From Akkermansiaceae bacterium (GTDB taxonomy: Bacteria > Verrucomicrobiota > Verrucomicrobiia > Verrucomicrobiales > Akkermansiaceae): DNA of 8,304 nt. Of the stretch, positions 1 to 6,731 are shown one piece after another. Position 1 is the first letter of the stretch; the number at the start of each line of letters is the position of its first letter. The notes beneath the pieces were generated by a model, which had not been told where the DNA came from, made no database searches, and saw only the letters and a list, made by a program, of their open reading frames with translations. The DNA lies in the NCBI GenBank assembly GCA_025457805.1, contig JALOTR010000087.1, positions 1 to 8,304 on the forward strand, written 5' to 3'. Both the position numbers and the translations under genes were made by a program.

Positions 1-181
1 AAACATCACAAGAAAATCCAAAATGATCCGGCCCGAGATCCGCTGCGGCTTGTTCGGATAGTGCGTGGTTGCGGGCGACCAGCGCGACCTTCGCCCCTTC
101 CGCGGCATAGGCTTTTGCGCAGTCGAGGCCGATGCCTGTAGATCCACCGGTGAGAAATATGACTTTGTCTTGGAGAAGCAT
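1..181 (-). CDS. Short-chain dehydrogenase/reductase (SDR), N-terminal part only
   Basis: This is the first 60 residues of an SDR-family oxidoreductase; the gene runs off the left edge. The protein opens with MLLQDKVIFLTGGSTGIG. This gives the first Rossmann beta strand followed by the TGxxxGIG dinucleotide-binding motif at residues 11-18. A second strand ends in VALVARN at about 32-38, where Arg in place of Asp hints at NADP(H) preference. The catalytic Ser-Tyr-Lys region lies outside the window. The start at 181 is chosen because it sits just before the first beta strand, as usual in the family. There is no Shine-Dalgarno-like sequence, and CCC directly precedes ATG. The gene follows the mutarotase on the same strand after a 91-bp repeat-bearing gap, so co-transcription is possible. 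In a rhamnose locus it could be a sugar or keto-deoxy-sugar-acid dehydrogenase of the non-phosphorylating route, but substrate cannot be read from this fragment. Confidence 0.9.
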   Translation of the reverse strand, partial: MLLQDKVIFLTGGSTGIGLDCAKAYAAEGAKVALVARNHALSEQAAADLGPDHFGFSCDV

Positions 182-272
182 GGGAGATCGTAGATGGTGG
201 AAAGTTGATGGTAGATGATGGATCGCGGTGCTCTTGATCTGCAATCTGCAATCTGCGATCCACGATCCTTCT
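182..272. other. Repeat-rich gap between mutarotase and SDR genes
   Basis: This 91-bp spacer is low in complexity, with many GATC, GATGG and ATCTGC words. It contains a heptanucleotide tandem repeat at 237-268. An inverted pair, GGATCGC at 220-226 and GCGATCC at 255-261, could form a 7-bp stem around a 28-base loop, with the first two repeat units inside the loop. There is no T-run after the stem on either strand, so a classical intrinsic terminator is not supported. Whether the SDR is transcribed through this gap from the symporter promoter or has its own promoter cannot be told. Confidence 0.5.
237..268. repeat. Heptanucleotide tandem repeat
   Basis: Consecutive 7-bp units read ATCTGCA, ATCTGCA, ATCTGCG, ATCCACG and a partial ATCC on the plus strand. 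The first two units are identical and the next two diverge progressively. The tract begins 5 bp beyond the mutarotase stop codon, within the gap before the SDR gene. It resembles the short heptamer arrays seen in intergenic DNA of several bacterial groups. No function is evident. Confidence 0.75.
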
Positions 273-671
273 TCACTCAAGATAATAGAGTTCCTTGGTG
301 TCAGACCAGATTCTGCCGGCTTTGAGTGCATCGGCGAGTGGTGCCTGGCAGGGATCGGTTTCCTTCCACCAGCGTTGGGTTTCGGGATCGGCGGCCATTT
401 TCTTCATGTCGGCATCGAAGTCCTTGCCGGTGTATTCGAGATAGGCAAAAAGATAGGTCTTTCCACCGATTTCGCATTCATGGATCGAGAAGTTGCGGAT
501 GTTGCAATCCTTCAAGGTGGCATTGACGGATGGCCAGGGATTGGCGTGGAGTTTGCGATAGTAGGCTGCCTTTTCGGGTTTGAGTCCCGTGACCCATGCG
601 TGTCGCTGGACCTGGGTCGGGGCACAACTGCTGGCGATGGCGGCGAGGATGAGGATTGTGAGGGTTTTCAT
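273..671 (-). CDS. rhaM: L-rhamnose mutarotase with lipoprotein signal peptide
   Basis: RhaM-family proteins interconvert the alpha and beta anomers of L-rhamnopyranose. From about residue 22 the protein covers the whole family domain (about 105 residues). Compared from memory with the E. coli enzyme, the Y-x3-H pair is kept as Tyr38 and His42, followed by NPWPSV. The region CNIRNFSIHECEIGGKTYLF is the typical central beta strand, the paired tryptophans are at 101-102, and the C-terminus ELYYLE matches the usual EVFYLP-like end. The odd part is the N-terminus. MKTLTILILAAIASSC is a hydrophobic signal ending in a plausible lipobox (A-S-S before Cys16), with Ala at +2. This predicts export and lipid anchoring, whereas E. 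coli RhaM is cytoplasmic. The gene starts 4 bp after the symporter stop, so the two are almost certainly co-transcribed. No Shine-Dalgarno sequence is visible; CCCC precedes ATG. Confidence 0.92.
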   Translation of the reverse strand: MKTLTILILAAIASSCAPTQVQRHAWVTGLKPEKAAYYRKLHANPWPSVNATLKDCNIRNFSIHECEIGGKTYLFAYLEYTGKDFDADMKKMAADPETQRWWKETDPCQAPLADALKAGRIWSDTKELYYLE

Positions 672-675
672 GGGG

Positions 676-2592
676 TCAACGGAAGACGGTGTAAAGGATG
701 AGCATGGCGACGATCACAATGCCGGCGAGGACCTTGTAGTTGAGAATTCCCGGCCATCCCGGGGCTTTGAGTGCATCAAGCGGATGCGGCCAGTAGAGGG
801 CTTGGACATCTTCGCCTGCGAGTTTGGGTTGCAGCTTGGTGAAGACGATCTGGAGCACAAGGCAGGCGACAAACATGTAGAAGGCCATCATCATGAAAGG
901 GGTTTTGATGAAAAAGGCAGGAACCCATGCGAAAGTGGCCGGGAAGCCTTCGTTGAGCGCCTTGAGCGCGTAGATGCCCACTCCGAGAATGGAGCCGAGC
1001 CACATGGTCCACTTGGCGCCGCGGGCTGAGGCGGCAGGCCAGAAAACTCCCAACAGGAACACGCAGGTGATGGGTGGAGCCATGTGGGCGATGATCTCGT
1101 TGAGCGCATTGAAGATGCTCGCCTTGCGGTCGAGCAATGGCACAAGGGCGATGCCGAATGCAATGGATGCGATCGTGGCGATTCGCCCTATGCGGACGAG
1201 TTGCTTGTCACTGGTGGCCGGGCGGAAACGTTTGACGATGTCATAACTCACCATGGTGGCGATCGAGTTCGATGCGCTGGAGAGATTTCCCATGAGTGCG
1301 GCCATGAGTGCGGCGGCGAGCAAGCCGAGCACACCCATCGGCAGGAGTTTCTTGATCATCACGGCGTAAACCTCCTTCGAACGGTAGGGACGGATGCCCG
1401 CAGGAGCGGGGATGGTTTCACCGGCGGCAGTCTTGATGGTCTTCACCGGAATATCAGGACCGATGATGAGTGATGCGTCCTTGCCCTTGGGTGTGATGGG
1501 AAGGGTGGACAGATCGAGCGTCTCGCCTTCCTTCAGGCGGATGGGATCGATTTTCGCTCCGCCGAAGTCACCGGTCACGGCGATGATTTTTTCCTTGTCC
1601 ACGGTTTGGATGAGGCGGACCTGGGTGACACCTTCCAGATTGCCTTGTTTGACAGCCGTGTAGAGCATCAGGCCGGGAACGATGAAGATGAAGACCGGCA
1701 GGATCTTGATGATGCCGCAGAAGATCGAGCCGACGCGGGCATCGTTCTCGGATTTGGCTCCGAGCACGCGTTGGACGATGGTTTGATCCGCGCACCAATA
1801 CCAGATGCCGAGCACCGGATAACCTAACAAGATCGAATACCATGGCATGCCGCTGTCATCGCCATGCGGGCGGAGCATGCTCATGAGTTTGCCATCGGTA
1901 AGGCCCTGGGCGGCGGCGTTTGCGGTGTCCAAGGTGGTGGTCATGCCTTCCCAGCCGCCGGTCTTGTGCCAAGCGAACCAGGTGATGACAAAGGCACCGG
2001 CAAGCAGGACGATGGTTTGGATGGTCTCGGTGATGGCGACGGCGGCGAGTCCGCCGACGACCGTATAGATTCCGGTGAGGGCGCACATCAGGAAGATGCA
2101 GGTCCATTTTTCAATGCCGAAGATATCATGAAGGATGAGCCAGCCGGTGGCGAGCGGGAAGGCGATGTGGAAGATGATGGCGGCCACGATGGAAACCACC
2201 GCAAGCAGGTCGCGGCATTCCCGGCAGTATCGCTTTTCGAGGAAGTCCGGGAGTGTGGCGACTTTGGACTTCAGATAAAATGGAGCGAAGAAAAAACCCA
2301 ACAAGATGAGGGTGAAGGCGGCCATCCACTCGAAGTTGCCATTGAGCAGGCCCGTGTCGTAGCCGGACTGAGCAAGGGAGACGAGGTGTACGCAGGAAAT
2401 GTTGGTGGCAAACAGCGCAAGGCCGATGACGGGCCACTTGAGGGTGTGGGCGGCCATGAAATACTCACCCGCGACGGAGTCACCCTTCTGTTTGCCCTTT
2501 TTCCTGGTGTTCATGCCGGCCCAGCAACCGAGTCCGACGACTCCAGCGAGGTAAGCAATGATGACGATCCAGTCGAGAATACTGATTTGCAT
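676..2592 (-). CDS. SSS-family solute symporter, probable rhamnose transporter
   Basis: This is a 638-residue inner-membrane protein of the sodium:solute symporter family (SGLT/PutP-like, LeuT fold), with about 13-14 hydrophobic segments spread from residue 7 to 637. Family signatures include YTVVGGLAAVAITETIQ at about 176-192, WYWCADQTIVQRVLGAKS at 264-281, and the core helix ALMGNLSSASNSIATMVSYD at 432-451 followed by VRIGR. The start at 2592 is preferred because residue 7 already begins the first membrane helix. The frame stays open for 80 more codons to 2832, but those encode no membrane segment and overlap the AraC gene. About 85 residues (320-405) form a hydrophilic insertion between two core helices. 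The positions matching the Na2-site serines of vSGLT are Gly435-Asn436. Rhamnose is inferred as substrate from the adjacent mutarotase and rhamnosidase; another monosaccharide or a short oligosaccharide is possible. Confidence 0.9.
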   Translation of the reverse strand: MQISILDWIVIIAYLAGVVGLGCWAGMNTRKKGKQKGDSVAGEYFMAAHTLKWPVIGLALFATNISCVHLVSLAQSGYDTGLLNGNFEWMAAFTLILLGFFFAPFYLKSKVATLPDFLEKRYCRECRDLLAVVSIVAAIIFHIAFPLATGWLILHDIFGIEKWTCIFLMCALTGIYTVVGGLAAVAITETIQTIVLLAGAFVITWFAWHKTGGWEGMTTTLDTANAAAQGLTDGKLMSMLRPHGDDSGMPWYSILLGYPVLGIWYWCADQTIVQRVLGAKSENDARVGSIFCGIIKILPVFIFIVPGLMLYTAVKQGNLEGVTQVRLIQTVDKEKIIAVTGDFGGAKIDPIRLKEGETLDLSTLPITPKGKDASLIIGPDIPVKTIKTAAGETIPAPAGIRPYRSKEVYAVMIKKLLPMGVLGLLAAALMAALMGNLSSASNSIATMVSYDIVKRFRPATSDKQLVRIGRIATIASIAFGIALVPLLDRKASIFNALNEIIAHMAPPITCVFLLGVFWPAASARGAKWTMWLGSILGVGIYALKALNEGFPATFAWVPAFFIKTPFMMMAFYMFVACLVLQIVFTKLQPKLAGEDVQALYWPHPLDALKAPGWPGILNYKVLAGIVIVAMLILYTVFR

Positions 2593-2703
2593 GGGCTTTG
2601 GGGTTTTGTGGGATTGCAGGTTTGCCGATCTCGCAAGAGTCTTGCAGAAGACCGGGAAGGGGTCTTGCAAATCCGTTCGGCGAAGGATATTGCACAAGGC
2701 ATC
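2593..2703. promoter_or_regulatory. Divergent promoter/operator region between symporter and AraC genes
   Basis: This 111-bp gap separates two divergent starts and must hold both promoters or a shared control region. It contains a perfect 13-bp palindrome (2633-2645), a direct repeat GTCTTGCA at 2639-2646 and 2662-2669 (offset 23 bp), and four of five similarly spaced TTGCA words. Repeated half-sites about two helical turns apart are typical of AraC-family operators, so the regulator encoded next to it is the likely ligand. I found no convincing -35/-10 pair on either strand; the best plus-strand match (2665-2693) is weak. Confidence 0.6.
2633..2645. promoter_or_regulatory. Perfect 13-bp palindrome, candidate operator
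   Basis: GCAAGA-G-TCTTGC is an exact inverted repeat with a single central base. It lies 41-53 bp upstream of the symporter ATG and 59-71 bp upstream of the AraC ATG. Its right arm is also the left copy of the direct repeat GTCTTGCA, which recurs at 2662-2669. Binding by the adjacent AraC-type regulator is inferred from position and repeat structure only. Confidence 0.5.
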
Positions 2704-3750
2704 ATGAAGCGCGTTCTCCCATCCCCGATCTACGACAACGGGGCGGATCGTTTTGAAATCGATGATTGCGGGCCCCAGTTCAAGGCCTTGCGAGAGGGAA
2801 AAATCGAGCTGCACGCGCTTTCGAAAGGCCACTATCCGGGCAGGCGAATGAAATCAAACATCCTGCCAGGCCTTACGAACGTCGGATTCTGGAATTGCCG
2901 GAGATGCCAGGATTGGGGACTGGATTTCCACCGCAATGAGGGCTTGGAAATTGTTTTTCTGGAGACTGGATCGATGGGCTTCGAGGTGGACGGACGGAAG
3001 TTCCCCCTTCATGCCGGACAACTGACGGTGACGAGGCCATGGCAACTTCACAAACTGGGCGATCCGCATATCGGGCGTGGGCGGCTTTCCTGGTTGATCC
3101 TCGATGTGGGGGTGAGACGACCGAATCAGGAGTGGGTGTGGCCGGATTGGGTGGTTTTGGCGGCGAAGGACCTTGCGGACCTGACGCGCAAACTGCGGCA
3201 AGGTGAGCAGTCCGTGTGGTCGGCCAATCCGCGGATCGGACAGGTTTTCAAGGAGCTTGCGGAATGTGTGTTGCAATGGGACGAACCGCGGATGGCCTCG
3301 CGACTTGCGGTAGGCGTGAACCGGATCTTGGTCGAACTGTTGGATGTGCTGGCGGAGCAACAATTGGAAGAGTCTCCCTCGCTGGCGACCCGGCGCAGGA
3401 CTGTGGAATTGTTTTTGAATGACTTGGTGGAGAATCCGGCGAGTTGTGCGCAGCCATGGACCCTTGAAGGCATGGCGGAGCAATGCGGCATGGGGATCAC
3501 CACGATGGCGAAGTATTGCCGCGAATTGGTGAACACGGGGCCGATGGCATTTTTGAACCAATGCCGTCTCGATCATGCGGCGACGAGTTTGTTGGAAAAA
3601 CCCAACTCATCCGTGACGGGAATCGCGATGGAAGCAGGTTTCAATTCCAGCCAGTATTTCGCCACCTTGTTCCGCAAACGCTACAAAACCTCCCCCATGG
3701 AGTATCGCAGTCGTGGCAAGGGCATGAAGGTCAGTTCCGCGCAAGGCTGA
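2704..3750 (+). CDS. AraC-family transcriptional regulator
   Basis: This is a 348-residue regulator. Residues about 60-136 form a cupin-like sensor domain, including HRNEGLEIVFLETGSMGFEV at 76-95 and then LHAGQLTVTRPWQLHKLGDP, the pattern of AraC proteins that bind sugars. Residues about 232-338 form the AraC-type DNA-binding domain with two helix-turn-helix units: one around WTLEGMAEQCGMGITTMAKY, and a second around SVTGIAMEAGFNSSQYFATL followed by FRKRYKTSPMEYR. The ATG at 2704 is preferred: AAGG at 2696-2699 lies 4 bases upstream and the residues after it look continuous with the sensor domain. The frame is open further upstream to 1864 but only as a shadow of the symporter gene. The gene is divergent from the symporter and converges on the rhamnosidase gene. 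It probably activates one or both in response to rhamnose; the ligand is inferred from context. Confidence 0.93.
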   Translation: MKRVLPSPIYDNGADRFEIDDCGPQFKALREGKIELHALSKGHYPGRRMKSNILPGLTNVGFWNCRRCQDWGLDFHRNEGLEIVFLETGSMGFEVDGRKFPLHAGQLTVTRPWQLHKLGDPHIGRGRLSWLILDVGVRRPNQEWVWPDWVVLAAKDLADLTRKLRQGEQSVWSANPRIGQVFKELAECVLQWDEPRMASRLAVGVNRILVELLDVLAEQQLEESPSLATRRRTVELFLNDLVENPASCAQPWTLEGMAEQCGMGITTMAKYCRELVNTGPMAFLNQCRLDHAATSLLEKPNSSVTGIAMEAGFNSSQYFATLFRKRYKTSPMEYRSRGKGMKVSSAQG

Positions 3751-3769
3751 TCCGGCAGCGTCTGGCGAA

Positions 3770-6664
3770 TCAATCCGTCCCAGCGGGCACGCGTGACACT
3801 GTTCGCAGAGTCACGGGGCCGAGAAGTCCTGAGCTTTGCAAAGGCTCATCCTTTTTCCAAAGTGGAAACGTGACAAAGGAAGTGCGGCCGGTAGGGCTGG
3901 TTTTTCCATCCAGGACCCAGCCTGGCCAGGAAACGAGGCTGCCGGTTTTATCACGCTCGCTGTCTTCCGGCAGGGCGGCATCGCCGATGAGGCGGTTGAC
4001 CCAGAGATTGACCACCGAGATTTCAAGTTGGTTTTTGCCTGCACGTGCTGCTTTCGAGATATCTATCCGATATGGCGGTTTCCAAAGAATTCCGAGGTCC
4101 TTGCCGTTGAGTTTGACCCGGGCCATGATGTCCACCTTGCCGAGATCCAGAGTGAGAGGCTTGCCGGTGTCGGAAAGCATGAAGGTGTTGCTGTAAACTG
4201 CGGTGCCGGAAAAATGCCGGACATAAGGGTCCGGATGGACACTCCAGGAAATCAGCGGATCAATGCGCAAAGACCGGGAAGCGCTGTTCGCCTGGGGGAA
4301 GACCAGGGTCCATGGACCTTTGATTTCCTCAATGGACTCTTTATTTTCTTTGGCCAGCGGCGCAACTGAGGAGGCTCCCGGGCGGAATACCACAAACGAT
4401 GAACCTTTGGGATCAAGTGAAAGGGTTGCCATGGTGTGATGCTCGCCGGATGGAGAAGTGGCAAGTGACTGGATCCCGCCGGTTTCCGGATTCCAAATCT
4501 CCGCACGTTTGCCGACGACGCGGAATGTATAACTTGAGGTGAGTGGTTGATCCGAAGAAGAGGCGATGAAATAGATATCAAAATCCCCACTGCGGCGGTG
4601 GATCCATGAAACCTCTTTGGGGCCGATGAAGTCCGCTGGGACATGGAGGCGACGCAGGGCTTCGTTGGCGGAAATGCCCCGAAAAACCCGGCCGCGCCCG
4701 AACGGGCGGTCCGATTCATTTTCCATGCCCCAAATCTCGTCGGAGATGGCGCGGAGTTCGGCATCGGCCTTGGCGGCTTGATGGAGGCCGGGTGTTGCCA
4801 TGGGTGGTTCACCTAACAGGTTGGCACCCGCCTTGACCAGTTCGCGCAGTTTTCCCAAACGCTCCAGCGTCATGGTGCCCTTGTGGGTGAGCGAAATGAG
4901 ATGATATTGAGGCCCGCCGGGGATGCCGACTTTGTCCTCCAGATTGACAATGCGGCGGAATGTATCAGGCCCGCAAGTGTCATAGTCATGCCCGGCGACG
5001 GGTTGATGTTCGAAGCGGTGCAGAGGCTCCTCCGCGGGCAGGGCGAGCACGTCGGTGACAACAGGACCTTGGCGGAGCATCCACTGGCAGCGGGAGAGGT
5101 AGTCGTGCCATGGCTTGGACCACTCCCACCAGGTTTGGGTGCTGTCATAGTGCTGGCCCCATTTTCCCATGGTCATGCCGGGCCTGAGCTGGGGGAAACG
5201 CTGCATGGCAAAGCGGTGGAACTGGAAACGATTTGCGCCGAGACAGAAAGCCTTGTCGCCGAGTCCCTTCATCGTGGCGGGATGGGAAAGCCAGCGTTCG
5301 GTCTCTGCGGCGGTGAAGGCTTCCGCGCCGACAATGAGTTTGCCATTGAGATTGGCAACGGAGGATGCGGCTTTGACGGTGGCGCGGTAGTCATTCGGCT
5401 GGAAGGGATGGCTCCAGAACTCGCCCATCGGTTCATCCGTGAAATTGGCAGCATCCAGATCATTGCCTGTGGTGATATAAGGTTGCACGGCGATGCGCAT
5501 GCCCGAGGCATGGCAAAGTCGCTGCATTTCCGCCCAGAAGTTCTCCGTGACCAGTTCGGAAACCGTCTGACGGAGATCATAGAGAAAACGCTCTGTCGTC
5601 TGCAGATCTCCCAACACACGGCCTGTTAGAATGGGAAGATAGGGAGTGATATCATAACCCCGCCGACGATTAAATTCCTGCGGCATCTTCTCCGTCCAGT
5701 TTTGACCTCCCGCTTCCCAGCTATCGACGAAGAAGGTATGGAAGGTCTTGCCTGCTTCAGGTCCGGCGAGTTCCACCATGCGCTTCATCACATGCCCGAA
5801 GTGGGCGCGGATGCCGCGTGGATCCAGCTTGTCGCATTCCGGTCCCTCGCCTTCGGGAGTGGCGGGCAGGGTTTTCTGACCGGTCCAGGTGTGGCCGATG
5901 CGAAGAAGTGTCCAATCTCCCTCCGGGGCGTCCCAGGTGATGGAACCATCCGGTTTCATGGAAGATGATATGTTCACCACGTCTTCCAAGGAAATACATG
6001 CGTTTGCCGGGGCCTTGGCGTCCAGCGGGGCACTGCGCGAGCCTTTCCAGCGAATGTAGTTGAGCCAAACAAGGCTCTTCATGTTGAAATCATCGATCCG
6101 ATATTCGGACTGTGCTTTGGTTTCCCGGATGGCGAAAACGGCAACATCGCGATAATACCCGCCCTGAACCGGCGGTTGGGGGAGATTGCCGATGAAGGGT
6201 TTGCCGCCCTGGATGCGGGTGGCGCTATCCACAATCTTTTGTGAAGCCAACTCGGGTGTGATCCACGGGCCGCCGTTTCCGCTATAGCCCGGACCGTTCT
6301 GACTCATGATCTCCAGCCCAAGACGCGAGGCTTCAGATATTTCCCATGCGAACATCTCCTGCCAACTCTTGCCCATGTAAGCATGCGGCCCGGCAGGGAT
6401 GCCGGGTTGGGCCACATCGAACATGGTCACGCCACCGATGCCCGCGCGCTTCAGTGCCTCCAATTCACGGGTAATGCATTCCTTGTCCACATTTCCATGA
6501 AGCCAGTGTCCCCACACCCAGGGGCGGGCGGAGTCCGGTGGATTGATGAATCCTTGTTCCAAACTGCTTGCTTCCTGAGCACTCCATGCCTGAAGCGAAC
6601 AAAAGAGATGGAGCGCTGCGGTGATTCCGGAAAACGAGCGTGTCAGGTGACGGGCTTGGAGCAT
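3770..6664 (-). CDS. Exported GH106-type alpha-L-rhamnosidase
   Basis: GH106 enzymes hydrolyse terminal alpha-L-rhamnosyl linkages with inversion. The 964-residue length fits the family. MLQARHLTRSFSG and the following hydrophobic stretch to about residue 29 form a signal peptide, with cleavage probably after AWSA. The catalytic module runs from about 36 to 770. It opens with FINPPDSARPWVWGHWLHGN and GIGGVTMFDV. FFVDSWEAGGQNW at 311-323 holds Glu317, a probable catalytic acid. Glu415 in EPMGEFW and Glu448 in VGAEAF, before GANRFQFH, are further conserved acidic residues. HRRSGDFDIYFI lies at 689-700. The C-terminal part, about 780-955, is a jelly-roll-like module with LNGKDLGILWKPPYRIDIS and NLWVNRLIGD. 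The start at 6664 is chosen for the signal peptide; upstream in-frame codons add no recognisable domain. No Shine-Dalgarno sequence is seen. The gene lies 67 bp after the repeat-protein gene on the same strand. Residue roles are assigned by eye. Confidence 0.93.
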   Translation of the reverse strand: MLQARHLTRSFSGITAALHLFCSLQAWSAQEASSLEQGFINPPDSARPWVWGHWLHGNVDKECITRELEALKRAGIGGVTMFDVAQPGIPAGPHAYMGKSWQEMFAWEISEASRLGLEIMSQNGPGYSGNGGPWITPELASQKIVDSATRIQGGKPFIGNLPQPPVQGGYYRDVAVFAIRETKAQSEYRIDDFNMKSLVWLNYIRWKGSRSAPLDAKAPANACISLEDVVNISSSMKPDGSITWDAPEGDWTLLRIGHTWTGQKTLPATPEGEGPECDKLDPRGIRAHFGHVMKRMVELAGPEAGKTFHTFFVDSWEAGGQNWTEKMPQEFNRRRGYDITPYLPILTGRVLGDLQTTERFLYDLRQTVSELVTENFWAEMQRLCHASGMRIAVQPYITTGNDLDAANFTDEPMGEFWSHPFQPNDYRATVKAASSVANLNGKLIVGAEAFTAAETERWLSHPATMKGLGDKAFCLGANRFQFHRFAMQRFPQLRPGMTMGKWGQHYDSTQTWWEWSKPWHDYLSRCQWMLRQGPVVTDVLALPAEEPLHRFEHQPVAGHDYDTCGPDTFRRIVNLEDKVGIPGGPQYHLISLTHKGTMTLERLGKLRELVKAGANLLGEPPMATPGLHQAAKADAELRAISDEIWGMENESDRPFGRGRVFRGISANEALRRLHVPADFIGPKEVSWIHRRSGDFDIYFIASSSDQPLTSSYTFRVVGKRAEIWNPETGGIQSLATSPSGEHHTMATLSLDPKGSSFVVFRPGASSVAPLAKENKESIEEIKGPWTLVFPQANSASRSLRIDPLISWSVHPDPYVRHFSGTAVYSNTFMLSDTGKPLTLDLGKVDIMARVKLNGKDLGILWKPPYRIDISKAARAGKNQLEISVVNLWVNRLIGDAALPEDSERDKTGSLVSWPGWVLDGKTSPTGRTSFVTFPLWKKDEPLQSSGLLGPVTLRTVSRVPAGTD

Positions 6665-6731
6665 CGATGCGATAGATTGAAACAGGAAAGAAGCGGAGCA
6701 GGGGTTTTCATCCACATGCCCCTCAGCAACC
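6665..6731. other. Short gap between repeat-protein and GH106 genes
   Basis: The 67-bp gap holds no gene. It contains a short direct repeat, CCTCAG at 6722-6727 and 6731-6736 (the second copy runs into the repeat-protein stop region), but no hairpin with a T-run and no convincing promoter on the minus strand. Read-through from the upstream gene into the rhamnosidase gene is therefore possible. Confidence 0.4.

Noticed and set aside
237..268. CRISPR-like array
   Set aside because: The units are only 7 bp and are contiguous, with no spacers and no cas genes nearby.
2665..2693. Possible sigma70 promoter TTGCAA-17-TATTGC for the AraC gene
   Set aside because: It matches only 4/6 and 3/6 consensus bases and would leave almost no leader before the ATG at 2704.
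1864..2703. Plus-strand in-frame extension of the AraC gene by 280 codons
   Set aside because: It lies almost entirely antisense to conserved symporter sequence, shows no domain, and the AraC protein is complete in length from 2704.
2593..2832. Minus-strand 80-codon extension of the symporter
   Set aside because: It overlaps the divergent AraC gene, encodes no membrane helix or signal, and the first transmembrane segment starts right after the ATG at 2592.
3751..3769. Possible bidirectional terminator between the converging AraC and GH106 genes
   Set aside because: The 19-bp gap has no clear GC-rich stem and no T-run on either strand.
4883..5629. 248-codon plus-strand open frame inside the GH106 gene
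   Set aside because: It is antisense to the conserved catalytic module of a well-recognised family; the translation shows no known motif.
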